Origin: AC-51 sp036265325
GTDB lineage: Bacteria > Actinomycetota > UBA4738 > HRBIN12
Assembly: GCA_036265325.1 (NCBI GenBank)
Contig: DATAPH010000015.1
Location: 12,128-76,127 of the forward strand
Direction of reading: 5' to 3'
DNA length: 64,000 nt
Shown here: positions 16,717-25,838 of the stretch, one piece after another
Layout: each line of letters starts with the position of its first letter
Numbering within the stretch: the first letter of the stretch is position 1
Made by a program: the position numbers and the translations under genes
Notes under the pieces: generated by a model
Told to the model about the DNA's origin: nothing
The model's database searches: none
Seen by the model: the letters and a program-made list of their open reading frames with translations, nothing else

Positions 16717-17547
16717 ATGGCGCTGCTGCACATGGAGTCGCTCCCCGACGACCTCGTCGCCCCCGTCCTCGTCGTCGCGTTCGACGGATGGGTCGACGCC
16801 GCGGGCGCGTCGAGCGCCGCGACGGAACACCTCGCGGCGACCGGTACACTGGTTGCGACCTTCGACGACGACACGCTGTTCGACTACCGCTCGCGTCGGC
16901 CGACGCTCGACATCATCGACGGCACCTTGCTCAAGCTGGTCTGGCCGGCGATCACGATCCATCGCCGTTCGATCGACGGCCGCGACGTGCTGGTGCTCCA
17001 TGGCCCCGAGCCCGATTTCAAGTGGAAGCAGCTCGGCGGCGAGCTCAGTGCGTTCTGTCTGCAGGCCGGCGTGATGCAGTGGGTCAGCCTCGGCGCGATC
17101 CCCGCCGCGGTCCCGCACACACGACCCGTGCCCGTGCTTGCGACCGCGTCACGCGACGGCCTGCTGCATGAGCACGACACGAAGGGGCCCCCAGGATTGC
17201 TTCGTGTGCCGAGCGCGGCGCTGTCGGCGATGGAACTGCCGGTGAGCGAGGCGGGCGTGCCCGCCGTGGGTTTCTACGCACAGGTGCCCCACTACGTCGG
17301 GGGCCCGTACACCGCGGCGAGCGTGTCGCTGCTCCGCCACCTCGCCCGGCACCTCGGCATCGAGATCCCGCTCGCCGAGCTCGAGGACGAGGCCGACGCG
17401 CAGCGCGCACGGTTGGACGCGGCCGTCGCGGCCGACGATGACGTGCGCGAGCTGCTCGAGCGGATGGAGCAGAGCGACGACGAGGATCTCCCGAGCGGAG
17501 ACGACCTCGCAGCGGAGATCGAACGGTTCCTGCGCGGTCAGAGCTGA
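16717..17547 (+). CDS. PAC2 family protein
   Basis: 276-aa PAC2-family protein, related to proteasome assembly chaperones, as common in actinobacteria. VLVVAFDGWVDAAGASSAA and GVMQWVSLGAIPAAVPHTRP are characteristic. The C-terminal third is acidic and probably coiled coil (LLERMEQSDDEDLPSGDD). Function in bacteria is unproven. ATG 16717 follows TATGCT by 6 nt. It overlaps the convergent 158-aa gene by 10 bp. Confidence 0.85.
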   Translation: MALLHMESLPDDLVAPVLVVAFDGWVDAAGASSAATEHLAATGTLVATFDDDTLFDYRSRRPTLDIIDGTLLKLVWPAITIHRRSIDGRDVLVLHGPEPDFKWKQLGGELSAFCLQAGVMQWVSLGAIPAAVPHTRPVPVLATASRDGLLHEHDTKGPPGLLRVPSAALSAMELPVSEAGVPAVGFYAQVPHYVGGPYTAASVSLLRHLARHLGIEIPLAELEDEADAQRARLDAAVAADDDVRELLERMEQSDDEDLPSGDDLAAEIERFLRGQS

Positions 17548-18014
17548 GCGTCGGGACGCAACGGCGTCCAAAGGTTCCCGTCGATCATCGCCGCGGTCGT
17601 TCGTTCGTACTCCCGCACCGCGTGCCACGGGATGAGGATCCGTCGCTGGCTCACGAGGCCCCGATCCGCGTCGACCAGGTCATCGACCAACAGCCCCGCC
17701 GCCCACGGCGTAACGTCGAAGCGCTCCGACGCGACGACGAGCTCCTCGCCGTCGATCGATCCGTCCTCGATGAGGACACGCACGACGGAGTGCGGCTGGT
17801 CGACCTCCGCCTCGCGCGGCGGCAGCGACCACATGATGCGCTCCACGCGCTGCCAGGGGATCACGAGCCTGCCGAACACCGCCCCGTGCTCAGACTGCTC
17901 GAACTCGACCACTGGGTGGGCGGCATCCACCCACGCCCCGTCGGGCCCGATCGTGCTCACGACCACCGCGCCGACCTCGGTGACGGGTCCGGTCTGTGTC
18001 TCGGTGTCCCCCAT
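17538..18014 (-). CDS. Protein with duplicated IPW domain, unknown function
   Basis: 158-aa unrecognised soluble protein. It seems to hold two copies of a small beta domain, each ending with a like motif: RLVIPWQRVERI (about 50-61) and RILIPWHAVREY (about 132-143). The 64-aa protein at 13731-13925 has a related RVLFPWGQIEKL. CAGGAGG precedes ATG 18014. No function can be assigned. Confidence 0.7.
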   Translation of the reverse strand: MGDTETQTGPVTEVGAVVVSTIGPDGAWVDAAHPVVEFEQSEHGAVFGRLVIPWQRVERIMWSLPPREAEVDQPHSVVRVLIEDGSIDGEELVVASERFDVTPWAAGLLVDDLVDADRGLVSQRRILIPWHAVREYERTTAAMIDGNLWTPLRPDAQL

Positions 18015-18054
18015 ACGGCCTCCTGAAGCAAGGGTAGCCCGGTAGGCTGCGCGG

Positions 18055-18705
18055 ATGCCACGGCCAACAGACCGCACCATGATCCACCGCCACCTGGAGC
18101 GCGGCGAGGACGACCCCGCGGTGCTGCGGCGCATCTTGGATGACGCGCTGACCTGCACGGCCGCCTGGGTGGACCCAGACGGCCGCCCGCGTGCCTTACC
18201 CACGATCCACGCGCGCATCGACGACACGCTGTATCTGCACGGATCCCGGGCGGCCCGAGCCTGGAAAACCGCCGCCGCGGGCGCCGAGCTGTGCGTGGTC
18301 GCGACTGTGGTCGACGAGCTCGTCCTCGCCCGGACCTCGCCGCATCACTCGATGAACTACCGGAGCGTCGTGGTGTTCGGCCGCGCCCGTGAGGTCACCG
18401 AGCGCGACGAGCTGTACGCGGTCGCGCGGGCCATCACCCGCCACGCGTTGCCGGGGCGCGAGAACGACGCGGTCGAGCCGGGAGACAAGGACTGGCGCGA
18501 GACGCTGTTGCTCGCGATGCCGCTGGACGAAGCGAGCGCCAAGGTGCGCACCGGTCCGCCGATCGACGATCCGGAAGACCTGTCGCTGGATGTCTGGGCT
18601 GGCACGCTCCCGTTGCGCATGGTCGCCGGCACGCCAGACGCGTCGCCCGATCTCAAGCCGGGCATCGATCCCCCGTCCTACCTCGGCGAGTTCCGACGGC
18701 CGTGA
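18055..18705 (+). CDS. Pyridoxamine 5'-phosphate oxidase-family (PPOX) flavoprotein
   Basis: 216-aa split-barrel protein of the PPOX/FMN-binding superfamily. Pieces such as AAWVDPDGRPRALPTIHARI, LYLHGSRAARAWK and MNYRSVVVFGRAREV are typical of the Pyridox_ox_2 branch, which includes nitroimidazole and F420 or heme binding proteins. ATG 18055 follows TAGGCT by 6 nt. It overlaps the acetyltransferase gene by 4 bp, so they are coupled. Confidence 0.83.
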   Translation: MPRPTDRTMIHRHLERGEDDPAVLRRILDDALTCTAAWVDPDGRPRALPTIHARIDDTLYLHGSRAARAWKTAAAGAELCVVATVVDELVLARTSPHHSMNYRSVVVFGRAREVTERDELYAVARAITRHALPGRENDAVEPGDKDWRETLLLAMPLDEASAKVRTGPPIDDPEDLSLDVWAGTLPLRMVAGTPDASPDLKPGIDPPSYLGEFRRP

Positions 18706-19301
18706 GGGGCCAGCCTCGCGCGGCCATGCCGGCGGAGCTCGACGACGTGGTGCGCCTGTTCGCCGAGGCGTTCGCGACCGATCCGATGATCACGTGGCCG
18801 CTCCCCCCGAAAGCACCGCCCGAGGACGTCGAGTCGCTCTTCTCCATCGTGATCCACGACGCGTACGGGCCGATGGACATGGTGTGGGTCGCGGGCGACG
18901 AGCACGTCGACGGCGCCGCGGTGTGGCTCCCGCCCGATCAGGTCGTGCGCTTCGACGAGGTGGAGGCCGCGACGCGGCCAAAGATCGCCGCGCTCACCGA
19001 TGACGCCGGCGCCCGCTACGCGCAGTTCTGGGACTGGCTCGGCGGGCACCTCCCGGAAGGGCCGAGCTGGTTCTTGGACATCCTCGGCGTGCGCGAACGA
19101 GCGCGCGGGCACGGGATCGCGTCGGCGCTCGTGCGGCACGGCCTCGCGGTCGCGCACGGCCAAGGCCTGCCCGCCGTCCTCGAGACCGGCAACCCCGCGA
19201 ACGTGCCGATGTACGAACACCTCGGGTTCCGAGTGGTCGAGCAGCGTGACGCGCCCGACGGTGGCCCGACGATCTGGTTCCTGCGCGCCGAACCGAACTA
19301 A
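18702..19301 (+). CDS. GNAT family N-acetyltransferase
   Basis: 199-aa acetyltransferase. Motif A is LDILGVRERARGHGIASALV and motif B NPANVPMYEHLGFRVVE. GTG 18702 overlaps the stop of the PPOX gene (GTGA). The stop TAA interlocks with the stop of the convergent SnoaL-like gene in CTAA. Substrate unknown. Confidence 0.84.
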   Translation: MRGQPRAAMPAELDDVVRLFAEAFATDPMITWPLPPKAPPEDVESLFSIVIHDAYGPMDMVWVAGDEHVDGAAVWLPPDQVVRFDEVEAATRPKIAALTDDAGARYAQFWDWLGGHLPEGPSWFLDILGVRERARGHGIASALVRHGLAVAHGQGLPAVLETGNPANVPMYEHLGFRVVEQRDAPDGGPTIWFLRAEPN

Positions 19302-19702
19302 GCGAACTTCACGATCCGCGGCTGGGAGCCGTTGCGCGTGTGGCACCGCCAGGCGCCATCGACAAGGCGGAAGACGGCCGTCACGCGGTGAGGCATGTGC
19401 TTCACGTCGCCTGCACCGTCGTCCCATGTCGCCCTCCCGGCCGCGTTCACCCAGGCGACTGGGCCCTCGACCGTCACTCGGTGCTCCGTGTAGTCGATCG
19501 TGAACGCGCCGGCGAGGCCCGCCATCCAGGTGGCGAAGGACCTGAGCTCGGCCGGACCGACGGCGTGCTCGGCCTCCGCCGACCGCCATAAAGTCAGATC
19601 CGGATCGTCTGTGAACCGAGCCACGGCACCGTCGACATCGCCTGCAGCGAAAGCGCGATCAAGGTCGAGGAAGGCCGTCCAGACCGCCTCGGCCGCATCC
19701 AT
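19298..19702 (-). CDS. SnoaL-like/DUF4440-type NTF2-fold protein
   Basis: 134-aa NTF2-fold protein: VWTAFLDLDRAFAAGDVDGA with VARFTDDPDLTLW, and GAWRCHTRNGS at the end. These small enzymes or binding proteins have diverse roles; none can be assigned. ATG 19702 is chosen over an upstream in-frame codon because TACGCT ends 6 nt before it. Divergent from padR. Confidence 0.75.
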   Translation of the reverse strand: MDAAEAVWTAFLDLDRAFAAGDVDGAVARFTDDPDLTLWRSAEAEHAVGPAELRSFATWMAGLAGAFTIDYTEHRVTVEGPVAWVNAAGRATWDDGAGDVKHMPHRVTAVFRLVDGAWRCHTRNGSQPRIVKFA

Positions 19703-19737
19703 GAGGCTAGCGTAGCCCACCGGCCCGTCGCAGGTGT

Positions 19738-19780
19738 GCTATATATATCTCTCGTCGCTATATCGAGCCGATATATCGAA
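19738..19780. promoter_or_regulatory. AT-rich repeat region before padR, likely PadR operator
   Basis: An AT-rich island in a GC-rich genome. It holds TATATATAT, then two copies of TATATCGA (19759-19766 and 19772-19779) spaced 13 bp apart, the second inside the palindrome CGATATATCG (19769-19778). It lies between the SnoaL-like and padR starts. PadR proteins often bind AT-rich inverted repeats at their own promoters, so autoregulation and control of ino1 are likely. Confidence 0.65.
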
Positions 19781-19814
19781 CCGCCACAAGGGCGCCGACC
19801 CACGGGACACGGAC

Positions 19815-20399
19815 ATGATCGAACTGGCAATCCTGGGGCTTCTAAAGGAGCGGCCGATGCACGGCTACCAGCTCAACCGCGAGCTCTCGGAGCAGCTCGG
19901 GGGCCTCTCGCGGGTGTCCTACGGATCTCTGTATCCGTCGCTCCGCCGGCTCGAGCGGCAGGGCGCGATCACCAGCGAGCCCGGCACCACTGGTGCTCGC
20001 CGCAAGACGGTCTACGCCATCACGTCCGAGGGCGAGCGGCTCTTCCTCGAGCTGTTGGAGGAGACCCCCCAGGAGAACCAGACCGAGGACGCCCGGTTCC
20101 GCGTGCGGCTGGCGTTCTTCCGGTACCTCCCGCCCGAGACGCGGGTGCGACTGCTCGAGCGGCGCCGGGCGGCGCTCGAGACAAGGCTCGCCGACTTCAA
20201 GGCGCACCTTCGCGACGCGGACACGACCGACGACTACCAGCGCGCACTCTTCGAGCACGCCCGCGCGGGGACGGAGTCGGACATCGCGTGGCTCACGGAG
20301 CTCATCCGGAGCGAACGACTGAAGTACGAGATCACCGCCCCTGTGGGGGAGCGGCGCCGCGCGAGCGCGACGCTGCGCAGGAAGGAGCACACATCATGA
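19815..20399 (+). CDS. PadR family transcriptional regulator
   Basis: 194-aa PadR-family winged-helix protein: MIELAILGLLKERPMHGYQL, then LSRVSYGSLYPSLRRLERQG and TSEGERLFLELL, followed by a helical dimerisation tail. It precedes ino1 with a 4-bp overlap. The PadR-ino1 pair is also found in Mycobacterium (Rv0047c-Rv0046c), so it probably regulates inositol synthesis. ATG 19815 is chosen as the domain start; upstream in-frame codons lie in the operator. Confidence 0.9.
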   Translation: MIELAILGLLKERPMHGYQLNRELSEQLGGLSRVSYGSLYPSLRRLERQGAITSEPGTTGARRKTVYAITSEGERLFLELLEETPQENQTEDARFRVRLAFFRYLPPETRVRLLERRRAALETRLADFKAHLRDADTTDDYQRALFEHARAGTESDIAWLTELIRSERLKYEITAPVGERRRASATLRRKEHTS

Positions 20400-21514
20400 G
20401 TGAGGTTCGCATCGCGATCGTGGGGCTGGGCAACTGCGCCTCGTCCCTCGTCCAGGGTCTGGAGTACTACAAGGATGCCGACCCGAACGAGAACGTCCCG
20501 GGCCTGATGCACGTCGAGCTCGGCGAGTACCACATCCGCGACATCCGGATCGTCGCGGCGTTCGACGTCGACGCGAACAAGGTGGGCAAGGACGTCGCCG
20601 AGGCGATCTTCACCGCGCCCAACAACACGATCCGATTCTCCGACGCGCCGCCGACCGGCGTGACGGTGCAGCGTGGCCAGACGTTCGACAGCCTCGGCAC
20701 CTACTACCGAGACATGATCACGGAGTCCGCGCTCGAGCCGGTCGACGTCGCGCAGGTGCTGCGGGACACGCGTGCGGACGTCCTGATCTCGTATCTGCCG
20801 GTCGGGTCCGAGCAGGCGGACAAGCACTACGCGCAGTGCGCGATCGACGCGGGGGTGGCATTCGTGAACGCCCTGCCGGTGTTCATCGCGAGCGACCCGG
20901 TGTGGGCCAAGAAATTCGCCGATGCGAGCGTCCCGATCGTCGGCGACGACATCAAGTCCCAGGTCGGCGCGACGATCACCCACCGCGTGCTCGCGAAGCT
21001 CTTCGAGGACCGCGGGGTCGAGCTCGACCGCACGTACCAGCTGAACTTCGGCGGCAACATGGACTTCATGAACATGCTCGAACGCGAGCGCCTCACCTCC
21101 AAGAAGATCTCGAAGACCAACTCGGTGCAGTCGCAGCTCGACGAGCCGCTCGCGAAGGAGAACATCCACATCGGTCCGAGCGACCACGTGCCGTGGCTCG
21201 AGGACCGCAAGTGGGCGATGATCCGCCTCGAGGGACGCAACTTCGGCGACGTGCCGCTGACCATCGAGATGAAGCTCGAGGTCTGGGACTCGCCGAACTC
21301 CGCCGGCGTGATCATCGACGCGCTGCGCTGCGCGAAGCTCGCGAAGGACCGCGGCATCGGCGGCCCGATCATCGGCCCGAGCGCCTACTTCATGAAGAGC
21401 CCGCCGGTGCAGTTCACCGACGATGAGGCCCGGCAGATGGTCGAGGAGTTCGCGACCGGCGACGCGCCGCTCGAGGTCGTCGACCGCGCGCCGCGCGCGA
21501 GCGTCCAGGCATAG
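20396..21514 (+). CDS. ino1: Inositol-3-phosphate synthase
   Basis: 372-aa enzyme turning glucose 6-phosphate into 1L-myo-inositol 1-phosphate with NAD+, feeding phosphatidylinositol and mycothiol synthesis. NAD-binding IAIVGLGNCASSLVQGL opens it; LISYLPVGSEQADKHYA, DDIKSQVGATITHRVLA and LNFGGNMDFMNML are family blocks. Length matches actinobacterial Ino1. AAGGAG inside the end of padR serves ATG 20396. Confidence 0.95.
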   Translation: MSEVRIAIVGLGNCASSLVQGLEYYKDADPNENVPGLMHVELGEYHIRDIRIVAAFDVDANKVGKDVAEAIFTAPNNTIRFSDAPPTGVTVQRGQTFDSLGTYYRDMITESALEPVDVAQVLRDTRADVLISYLPVGSEQADKHYAQCAIDAGVAFVNALPVFIASDPVWAKKFADASVPIVGDDIKSQVGATITHRVLAKLFEDRGVELDRTYQLNFGGNMDFMNMLERERLTSKKISKTNSVQSQLDEPLAKENIHIGPSDHVPWLEDRKWAMIRLEGRNFGDVPLTIEMKLEVWDSPNSAGVIIDALRCAKLAKDRGIGGPIIGPSAYFMKSPPVQFTDDEARQMVEEFATGDAPLEVVDRAPRASVQA

Positions 21515-21587
21515 CGGGAGAGAGGCGAACCGGACCACCAGAGGCCCGAACGGGCCGGCCCGCGGCTCGCCCGTATGCTCCCGGGCC

Positions 21588-23036
21588 ATGAGCGTGGCTT
21601 CCCAACCCGGCACGCTCACCCGGGTCCAGTCGGCGCTCCGCGCGCCCGACTTCCGAAAGCTCTTGTGGATCCGCTTGTGCGGGCAGGGCGGGGACGGCAT
21701 CTTCCAGGCGGCGCTCGTCGCCTCGGTGGTGTTCAGCCCCGATCAGCAGAACACCGCGAAGGGCCTGCTCGCCGCGAGCGCGGTGACGATCCTGCCCTTC
21801 ACGTTGCTCGGCCCGTTCGTCGGCGTGTTCATCGACCGGTGGCCGCGCCGGGCGATCCTGACGATCGCCCCGCTGTTGAAGGTCGCGTTCGTGCCGCTCG
21901 TGCTGTTCGATCCGCTCCAGTGGCCGGTGAAGATCTTCTTCTACGCCGGTGTGCTGGCCGTGCTGTCGATCAACCGATTCCAGCTGGCCGCCGCATCGGC
22001 GGTCGTCCCGCGGTTGGTGCCCGCCGAGGACCTGCTGATCGCGAACTCGATCGCCACGGTGGGAGGCACGCTCGCGCTGCTGGTCGGGGTGTTCGTCGGG
22101 GGCCAGATCGACAACACCGTCGGGACCGTGAGCGTGATCTTGATCGCCGTCGTCGCGTGGCTGGTCGCATCGCTGATCGCGGGCCGGATCGGCTCGGACC
22201 TCGCGCCGATGACGGTGCAGGAGGCGCCTGAGTTGCTGCGCCACGCCCTGAAGCGAGTCGTCGTCGAAACGCGGGACGGCGCCTCGACGATGCTCCGCAC
22301 GCCGCACGCGATCGGGCCGATCGCCTCGATCACCGTCGACCAGATCGGCCAGGGCGTGATGCTGACCCTCGCGCTCGTCGTGTTCCGCGAGCAGCTCGGT
22401 CAGGGCGTGGCGTCGTTCTCGAACGTGATCGGGGCCGGTGGGGTCGGCGTGCTGATCGGCATCGGAACGGCCGGATTCCTCGAGGAGCGGCTCACGAAGG
22501 AACGGATCGTCGCGCTCGGCTTCCTGGTCGGGGGGATCGTGCTGATCGGCGCGGCCGCCGCGATCGAAGGGCCGGTGATCCTGTTCGTCGCCGCCGTACT
22601 TGGGCTCACGTTCGCCTGGAAGAAGGTGTCGGTCGACACGATGGTGCAGGAGTCACTGCCTGACGGCTACCGAGGCCGCGTCTTCTCCGTCTACGACTTC
22701 TTCTACAACATGGCCCGGCTGGTGGCGGCGCTCGTGGCGGTCGCGTTGTTCCCGGTGCTCTCACCGGCGTCGACGTTGATCGTGATCGGAGCGATCTTCC
22801 TCGCGTGGACGCCGGTGCTGCCCTGGTTGGTCTCGCGGCGGGCGCAGATCAACCTCAGGATGACCGACGCCGGGCTGCCGACCTCGCTGCAGTGGGGCGC
22901 GACGAACGAACCGGTCACGGTGCTCGAGGCGACCGAGCTTGGGTATCGCCTGGCGCTTGAGGACGGCAGCGTGATCGACGTGCGTCCGGCGGTCGGCGCG
23001 CCGGGCTGGCGCGTGCTTCGCGAACGAGAGGGTTAG
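21588..23036 (+). CDS. MFS transporter
   Basis: 482-aa major facilitator transporter of the DHA3-like type with about 12 helices; LLGPFVGVFIDRWPRRAIL is the loop 2-3 motif. A soluble tail of about 75 residues (from RAQINLRM) ends the protein. Substrate unknown, perhaps a drug. TATGCT lies 8 nt before ATG 21588. Its stop TAG interlocks with the TAA of the convergent frameshifted MFS gene in TTAG. Confidence 0.86.
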   Translation: MSVASQPGTLTRVQSALRAPDFRKLLWIRLCGQGGDGIFQAALVASVVFSPDQQNTAKGLLAASAVTILPFTLLGPFVGVFIDRWPRRAILTIAPLLKVAFVPLVLFDPLQWPVKIFFYAGVLAVLSINRFQLAAASAVVPRLVPAEDLLIANSIATVGGTLALLVGVFVGGQIDNTVGTVSVILIAVVAWLVASLIAGRIGSDLAPMTVQEAPELLRHALKRVVVETRDGASTMLRTPHAIGPIASITVDQIGQGVMLTLALVVFREQLGQGVASFSNVIGAGGVGVLIGIGTAGFLEERLTKERIVALGFLVGGIVLIGAAAAIEGPVILFVAAVLGLTFAWKKVSVDTMVQESLPDGYRGRVFSVYDFFYNMARLVAALVAVALFPVLSPASTLIVIGAIFLAWTPVLPWLVSRRAQINLRMTDAGLPTSLQWGATNEPVTVLEATELGYRLALEDGSVIDVRPAVGAPGWRVLREREG

Positions 23037-24321
23037 CGCGCGGGGATCGCGGCGGCGCCCGGTGCCGGCTCCTGTTCCTCCGCCTCGGGCACCTCGACCG
23101 GTTCGTTCGTCCGGCGCTTCCGCATCACGAGGACGACCACGCCGATCGCCGCGGCAAGGGCGCCCATCAGCGCGAACTCGACGCGCGGGCCGAGGACCTG
23201 GCCCAGCCAGCCCGCGATCGGCGCGCCGATCGGGGTCGAGCCAGGAAGACGATCCCGTACAGCGCCATCACGCGGCCGCGCGCCTGGGGCACCGCGTTCA
23301 GCTGCAGCATCGTGTTGCCGTTGATCATGAACACCATCGCGGCGTACCCGAGCGGCATCATGGTGAGGTAGGCGATGCCGAGCGTCGGCGCCATCGCGAC
23401 GAGCACCATCGAGCCGCCGACGAGCAGCGAGAACACGCCGAGCCGCCGCATGCCGGGGTGTTTGTTGCCGTGCGCGCTCGTCACTGCGCCGACCAACGAG
23501 CCGATCCCGGCCGCCGCCGACAACAGCCCGAACTCACGTGGACCGGCGTTGAACGAGACCTCGGCGAGCAGCGGCATCAACACCTGCCACTCGAAGACGA
23601 ACGTGAACATGATGGCGAGCACGATCAACGGTCGACGAAGTTCGTCGGTGCGCCAGACGTACTTCAGGCCGGCGACCATGTGCCCCTTCTGGCGTGTGGA
23701 GCGGGGCTGGCGGTGGAACTCCGCAGGGCGCATCAAGATCAACGCGCCGAGCACGAACAGGTACGACACCGCGTCGAGACCGAAGCACCACGCCATCCCG
23801 GCGCCGGCGATCACCAATCCTGCGATGGCCGGCCCGATGACACGCGCGCCGGTGAACGCGGCGCTGTTCAAGCTGACGGCGTTCGTCAACGATCCCTCAC
23901 CGACCATCTCGACGTAGAAGCTCTGCCGAGACGGGTTGTCGATCGCCGTGATGCAGCCGTAGACGACGGACAGCGCATACACCATCCACAGCGTGATCAC
24001 GTCCGTGGCGACAAGGACCACGAGGCCGACGGACACCACGGCGAACAAGCTCTGCGTCGTGATCAGGATCTTGCGCTTGTCGAACCGGTCGGCGAGCACG
24101 CCACCCCACGCGCCGATCACCAGCATGGGCCCGAACTGGAGCGCCGCGTTGATGCCGAGCGCCGAACCGCTGCGGGTCAGTTGCCACACCAGCCAGCCGG
24201 TCGCCGTGAACGTCATCCACGTGCCGATCGCCGACACGAACTGCCCCATCAAGAACAGCCGGAAGTTGCGAGAGGCGCGCGCCGATGCGAACGTCTGCTT
24301 GAGGGCGCCGATCGGGCTCAT
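23033..24321 (-). pseudogene. MFS transporter with a frameshift near its 3' end
   Basis: DHA3-type MFS protein (LFLMGQFVSAIGTWMTFTATG; GVLADRFDKRKIL). Reading from ATG 24321, the frame is lost at about 23237-23243, after LYGIVFLA. Adding one base there restores the family-like continuation STPIGAPIAGWLGQVLGPRV, a last helix and a C-terminus ending at TAA 23033-23035, which interlocks with the neighbour's stop. Without correction it ends at 23167 in an arginine-rich tail. This is a true 1-nt deletion or an assembly error. Coupled to marR (4 bp overlap). Confidence 0.8.
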
Positions 24322-24767
24322 GCCTCACCACCGTCCTGGCCCAGCTTGTCCAAGATCTCGGCGGCCTCGCGTAACGTCTCGCGCTCGCCGGGCTCCAGCG
24401 CCTTCAGTCGCTGCGTGAGGTACGCGTCGGTGCGCCGCCGGGCTGCGTGCAACAGCGCGGTTCCCGCCGGCGTGGTGTGCAACCACGTCACCCGTCCGTC
24501 GATCGGGTCGGGGAGGCGCTCGATCAGCCCGCGGTCGACAAGCTCACGGATCGTGCGGGTGATGGAGGGCTTCTGGACGTGCTCGAACCGCGCGAGCTGC
24601 CCAGCGGTCACCGGTCCGTGGCGCTCGATGCTTCGAAGGGCCGCATGCAACGTCGGTGTGATCTCGACGTCGGAGACGTGCCGCATACGGCGGGCAGCGC
24701 GCCAGACGGCGACGCGCAACTGCGCGGCGAGCTCGGCGGGCCGGATGTCGGGGGTGGTTCGATCCAT
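24318..24767 (-). CDS. MarR family transcriptional regulator
   Basis: 149-aa winged-helix protein: TPTLHAALRSIERHGPVTAG, then FEHVQKPSITRTIRELVDRG, with DPIDGRVTWLHTTPAGTALL as the wing. It overlaps the MFS start by 4 bp and probably controls that efflux gene. ATG 24767 lies 6 nt after TATCAT (leaderless). A palindrome just upstream of the promoter supports autoregulation. Confidence 0.9.
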   Translation of the reverse strand: MDRTTPDIRPAELAAQLRVAVWRAARRMRHVSDVEITPTLHAALRSIERHGPVTAGQLARFEHVQKPSITRTIRELVDRGLIERLPDPIDGRVTWLHTTPAGTALLHAARRRTDAYLTQRLKALEPGERETLREAAEILDKLGQDGGEA

Positions 24768-24773
24768 GGGCCC

Positions 24774-24800
24774 ATGATAGTACGCAACACTAACTAGTGT
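24774..24800 (-). promoter_or_regulatory. marR promoter and palindromic operator
   Basis: Minus-strand -10 TATCAT is at 24774-24779, 6 nt before the marR ATG. Inverted repeat ACACTA-AC-TAGTGT (24787-24800) lies in the spacer and -35 area. Size and place fit a MarR dimer. The divergent 224-aa gene begins 87 bp away and could also be affected. Confidence 0.72.
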
Positions 24801-24886
24801 CTCGTACGATCTCTCTGCCTCCCTGGGGTGGCCGGGACCTGCGGCTATCGTGAGCGCGCCACGAGCCGAAAGGACCTTCCCCGCGG

Positions 24887-25561
24887 ATGGCATCGAATGG
24901 GCACCACGCTGCTCCAACGTCGGGACAAAACCGGCGCACGGTGTTGATCGTCTTGGCGCTCGTGGTTGCGCTGCTCGTGTTCGGTGGCGGCTACGCGCTC
25001 GGCCACGGCAACGACGCACCGGTGGCGGCCGCATCCTCCGTCGTACCCAGCCCAACGGCCACCCACACGAGACGGCCGAAGCCGACGCCATCGGACAGCC
25101 CGACGCTGAGCGCGACGCCCACCCAGACGCCGAGTCCCGATCCCACCGCGGAGCCGCAGAACGACACGCTCGCGGACGGCCGCTACTTCGTTCGGTTGAA
25201 CGACCTCCAGGGGGGTGAGGCGGGGCCGCCGGCAGTGCAGTACGACCTGGCGTACTTCCTCACCGGCGCCGCGGCCGACCAAGCGGCGAAGGATCGAGGC
25301 CAGGAGACGCCGGTGCCCGACGGCTACTTCATCGTCAACGACAGTCACCGGATGCGGGTCGTGGCGCTCGCCGATCCGTTCTCGGTGAAGTACATCCCCG
25401 AGGGGAACTGTTGCCAGCCGGTGAAGGCGCACAACGCCTCGTTCCTCGGCTGGCTCGGGCAGACGCAACAATCCGACTTCCCGCCGAAGGACACGTCGTG
25501 GTGGTGGATCACGATCGACGGCGGCCAGATCTCGAAGATCGAGCAGCAGTTCCTTCCGTGA
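24887..25561 (+). CDS. Membrane-anchored secreted protein, unknown function
   Basis: 224-aa protein. One N-terminal membrane segment (about 18-40, VLIVLALVVALLVFGGGYAL) is followed by a Pro/Thr/Ser linker (about 50-90) and an outside domain of about 130 residues with DGRYFVRLND, vicinal cysteines in EGNCCQPV, and SWWWITIDGGQI. No family recognised. AAAGGA lies upstream of ATG 24887. Confidence 0.72.
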   Translation: MASNGHHAAPTSGQNRRTVLIVLALVVALLVFGGGYALGHGNDAPVAAASSVVPSPTATHTRRPKPTPSDSPTLSATPTQTPSPDPTAEPQNDTLADGRYFVRLNDLQGGEAGPPAVQYDLAYFLTGAAADQAAKDRGQETPVPDGYFIVNDSHRMRVVALADPFSVKYIPEGNCCQPVKAHNASFLGWLGQTQQSDFPPKDTSWWWITIDGGQISKIEQQFLP

Positions 25562-25600
25562 GTCGTTGCATCGGCCCGGCGGTGGGCGCACGCTCCACGG

Positions 25601-25810
25601 ATGCCGCACGCCGATCATGAGCCAGGCACGCGCGAGGATTGCGACGACTGCAGGGCGCTCGCGTACGAGCCGGGGTGGTACAAGGCGCTCCGCGATGAAC
25701 GCGTGCTGGGCAAGGACCCGAGCGTCGTCGCCGTCCCGGAACCCGACGACGCCGATGTCGACGTGGTCGTGACCGAGACCTCGGACGAACCCGCGCGCCG
25801 TCGCCGCTGA
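25601..25810 (+). CDS. Small acidic protein with CxxC, unknown
   Basis: 69-aa candidate protein. Codons are almost always G/C in the third place, as in true genes here. It has a CxxC pair in EDCDDCRALAYEPGWYKALR and an acidic, valine-rich end followed by RRRR. CACGCT ends 6 nt before ATG 25601. It may bind metal, but nothing more can be said. Confidence 0.5.
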   Translation: MPHADHEPGTREDCDDCRALAYEPGWYKALRDERVLGKDPSVVAVPEPDDADVDVVVTETSDEPARRRR

Positions 25811-25838
25811 ACCGACGCCGCCGTAGGCTTGCGGCACC

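Noticed and set aside
21541..21560. GGCCCG-AA-CGGGCC after ino1 as a terminator
   Set aside because: The loop would be only two bases and no U tract follows; it may contribute to termination but cannot be supported as such.
20234..21700. 488-aa minus-strand frame opposite padR-ino1
   Set aside because: Shadow of ino1; composition is typical of antisense frames here.
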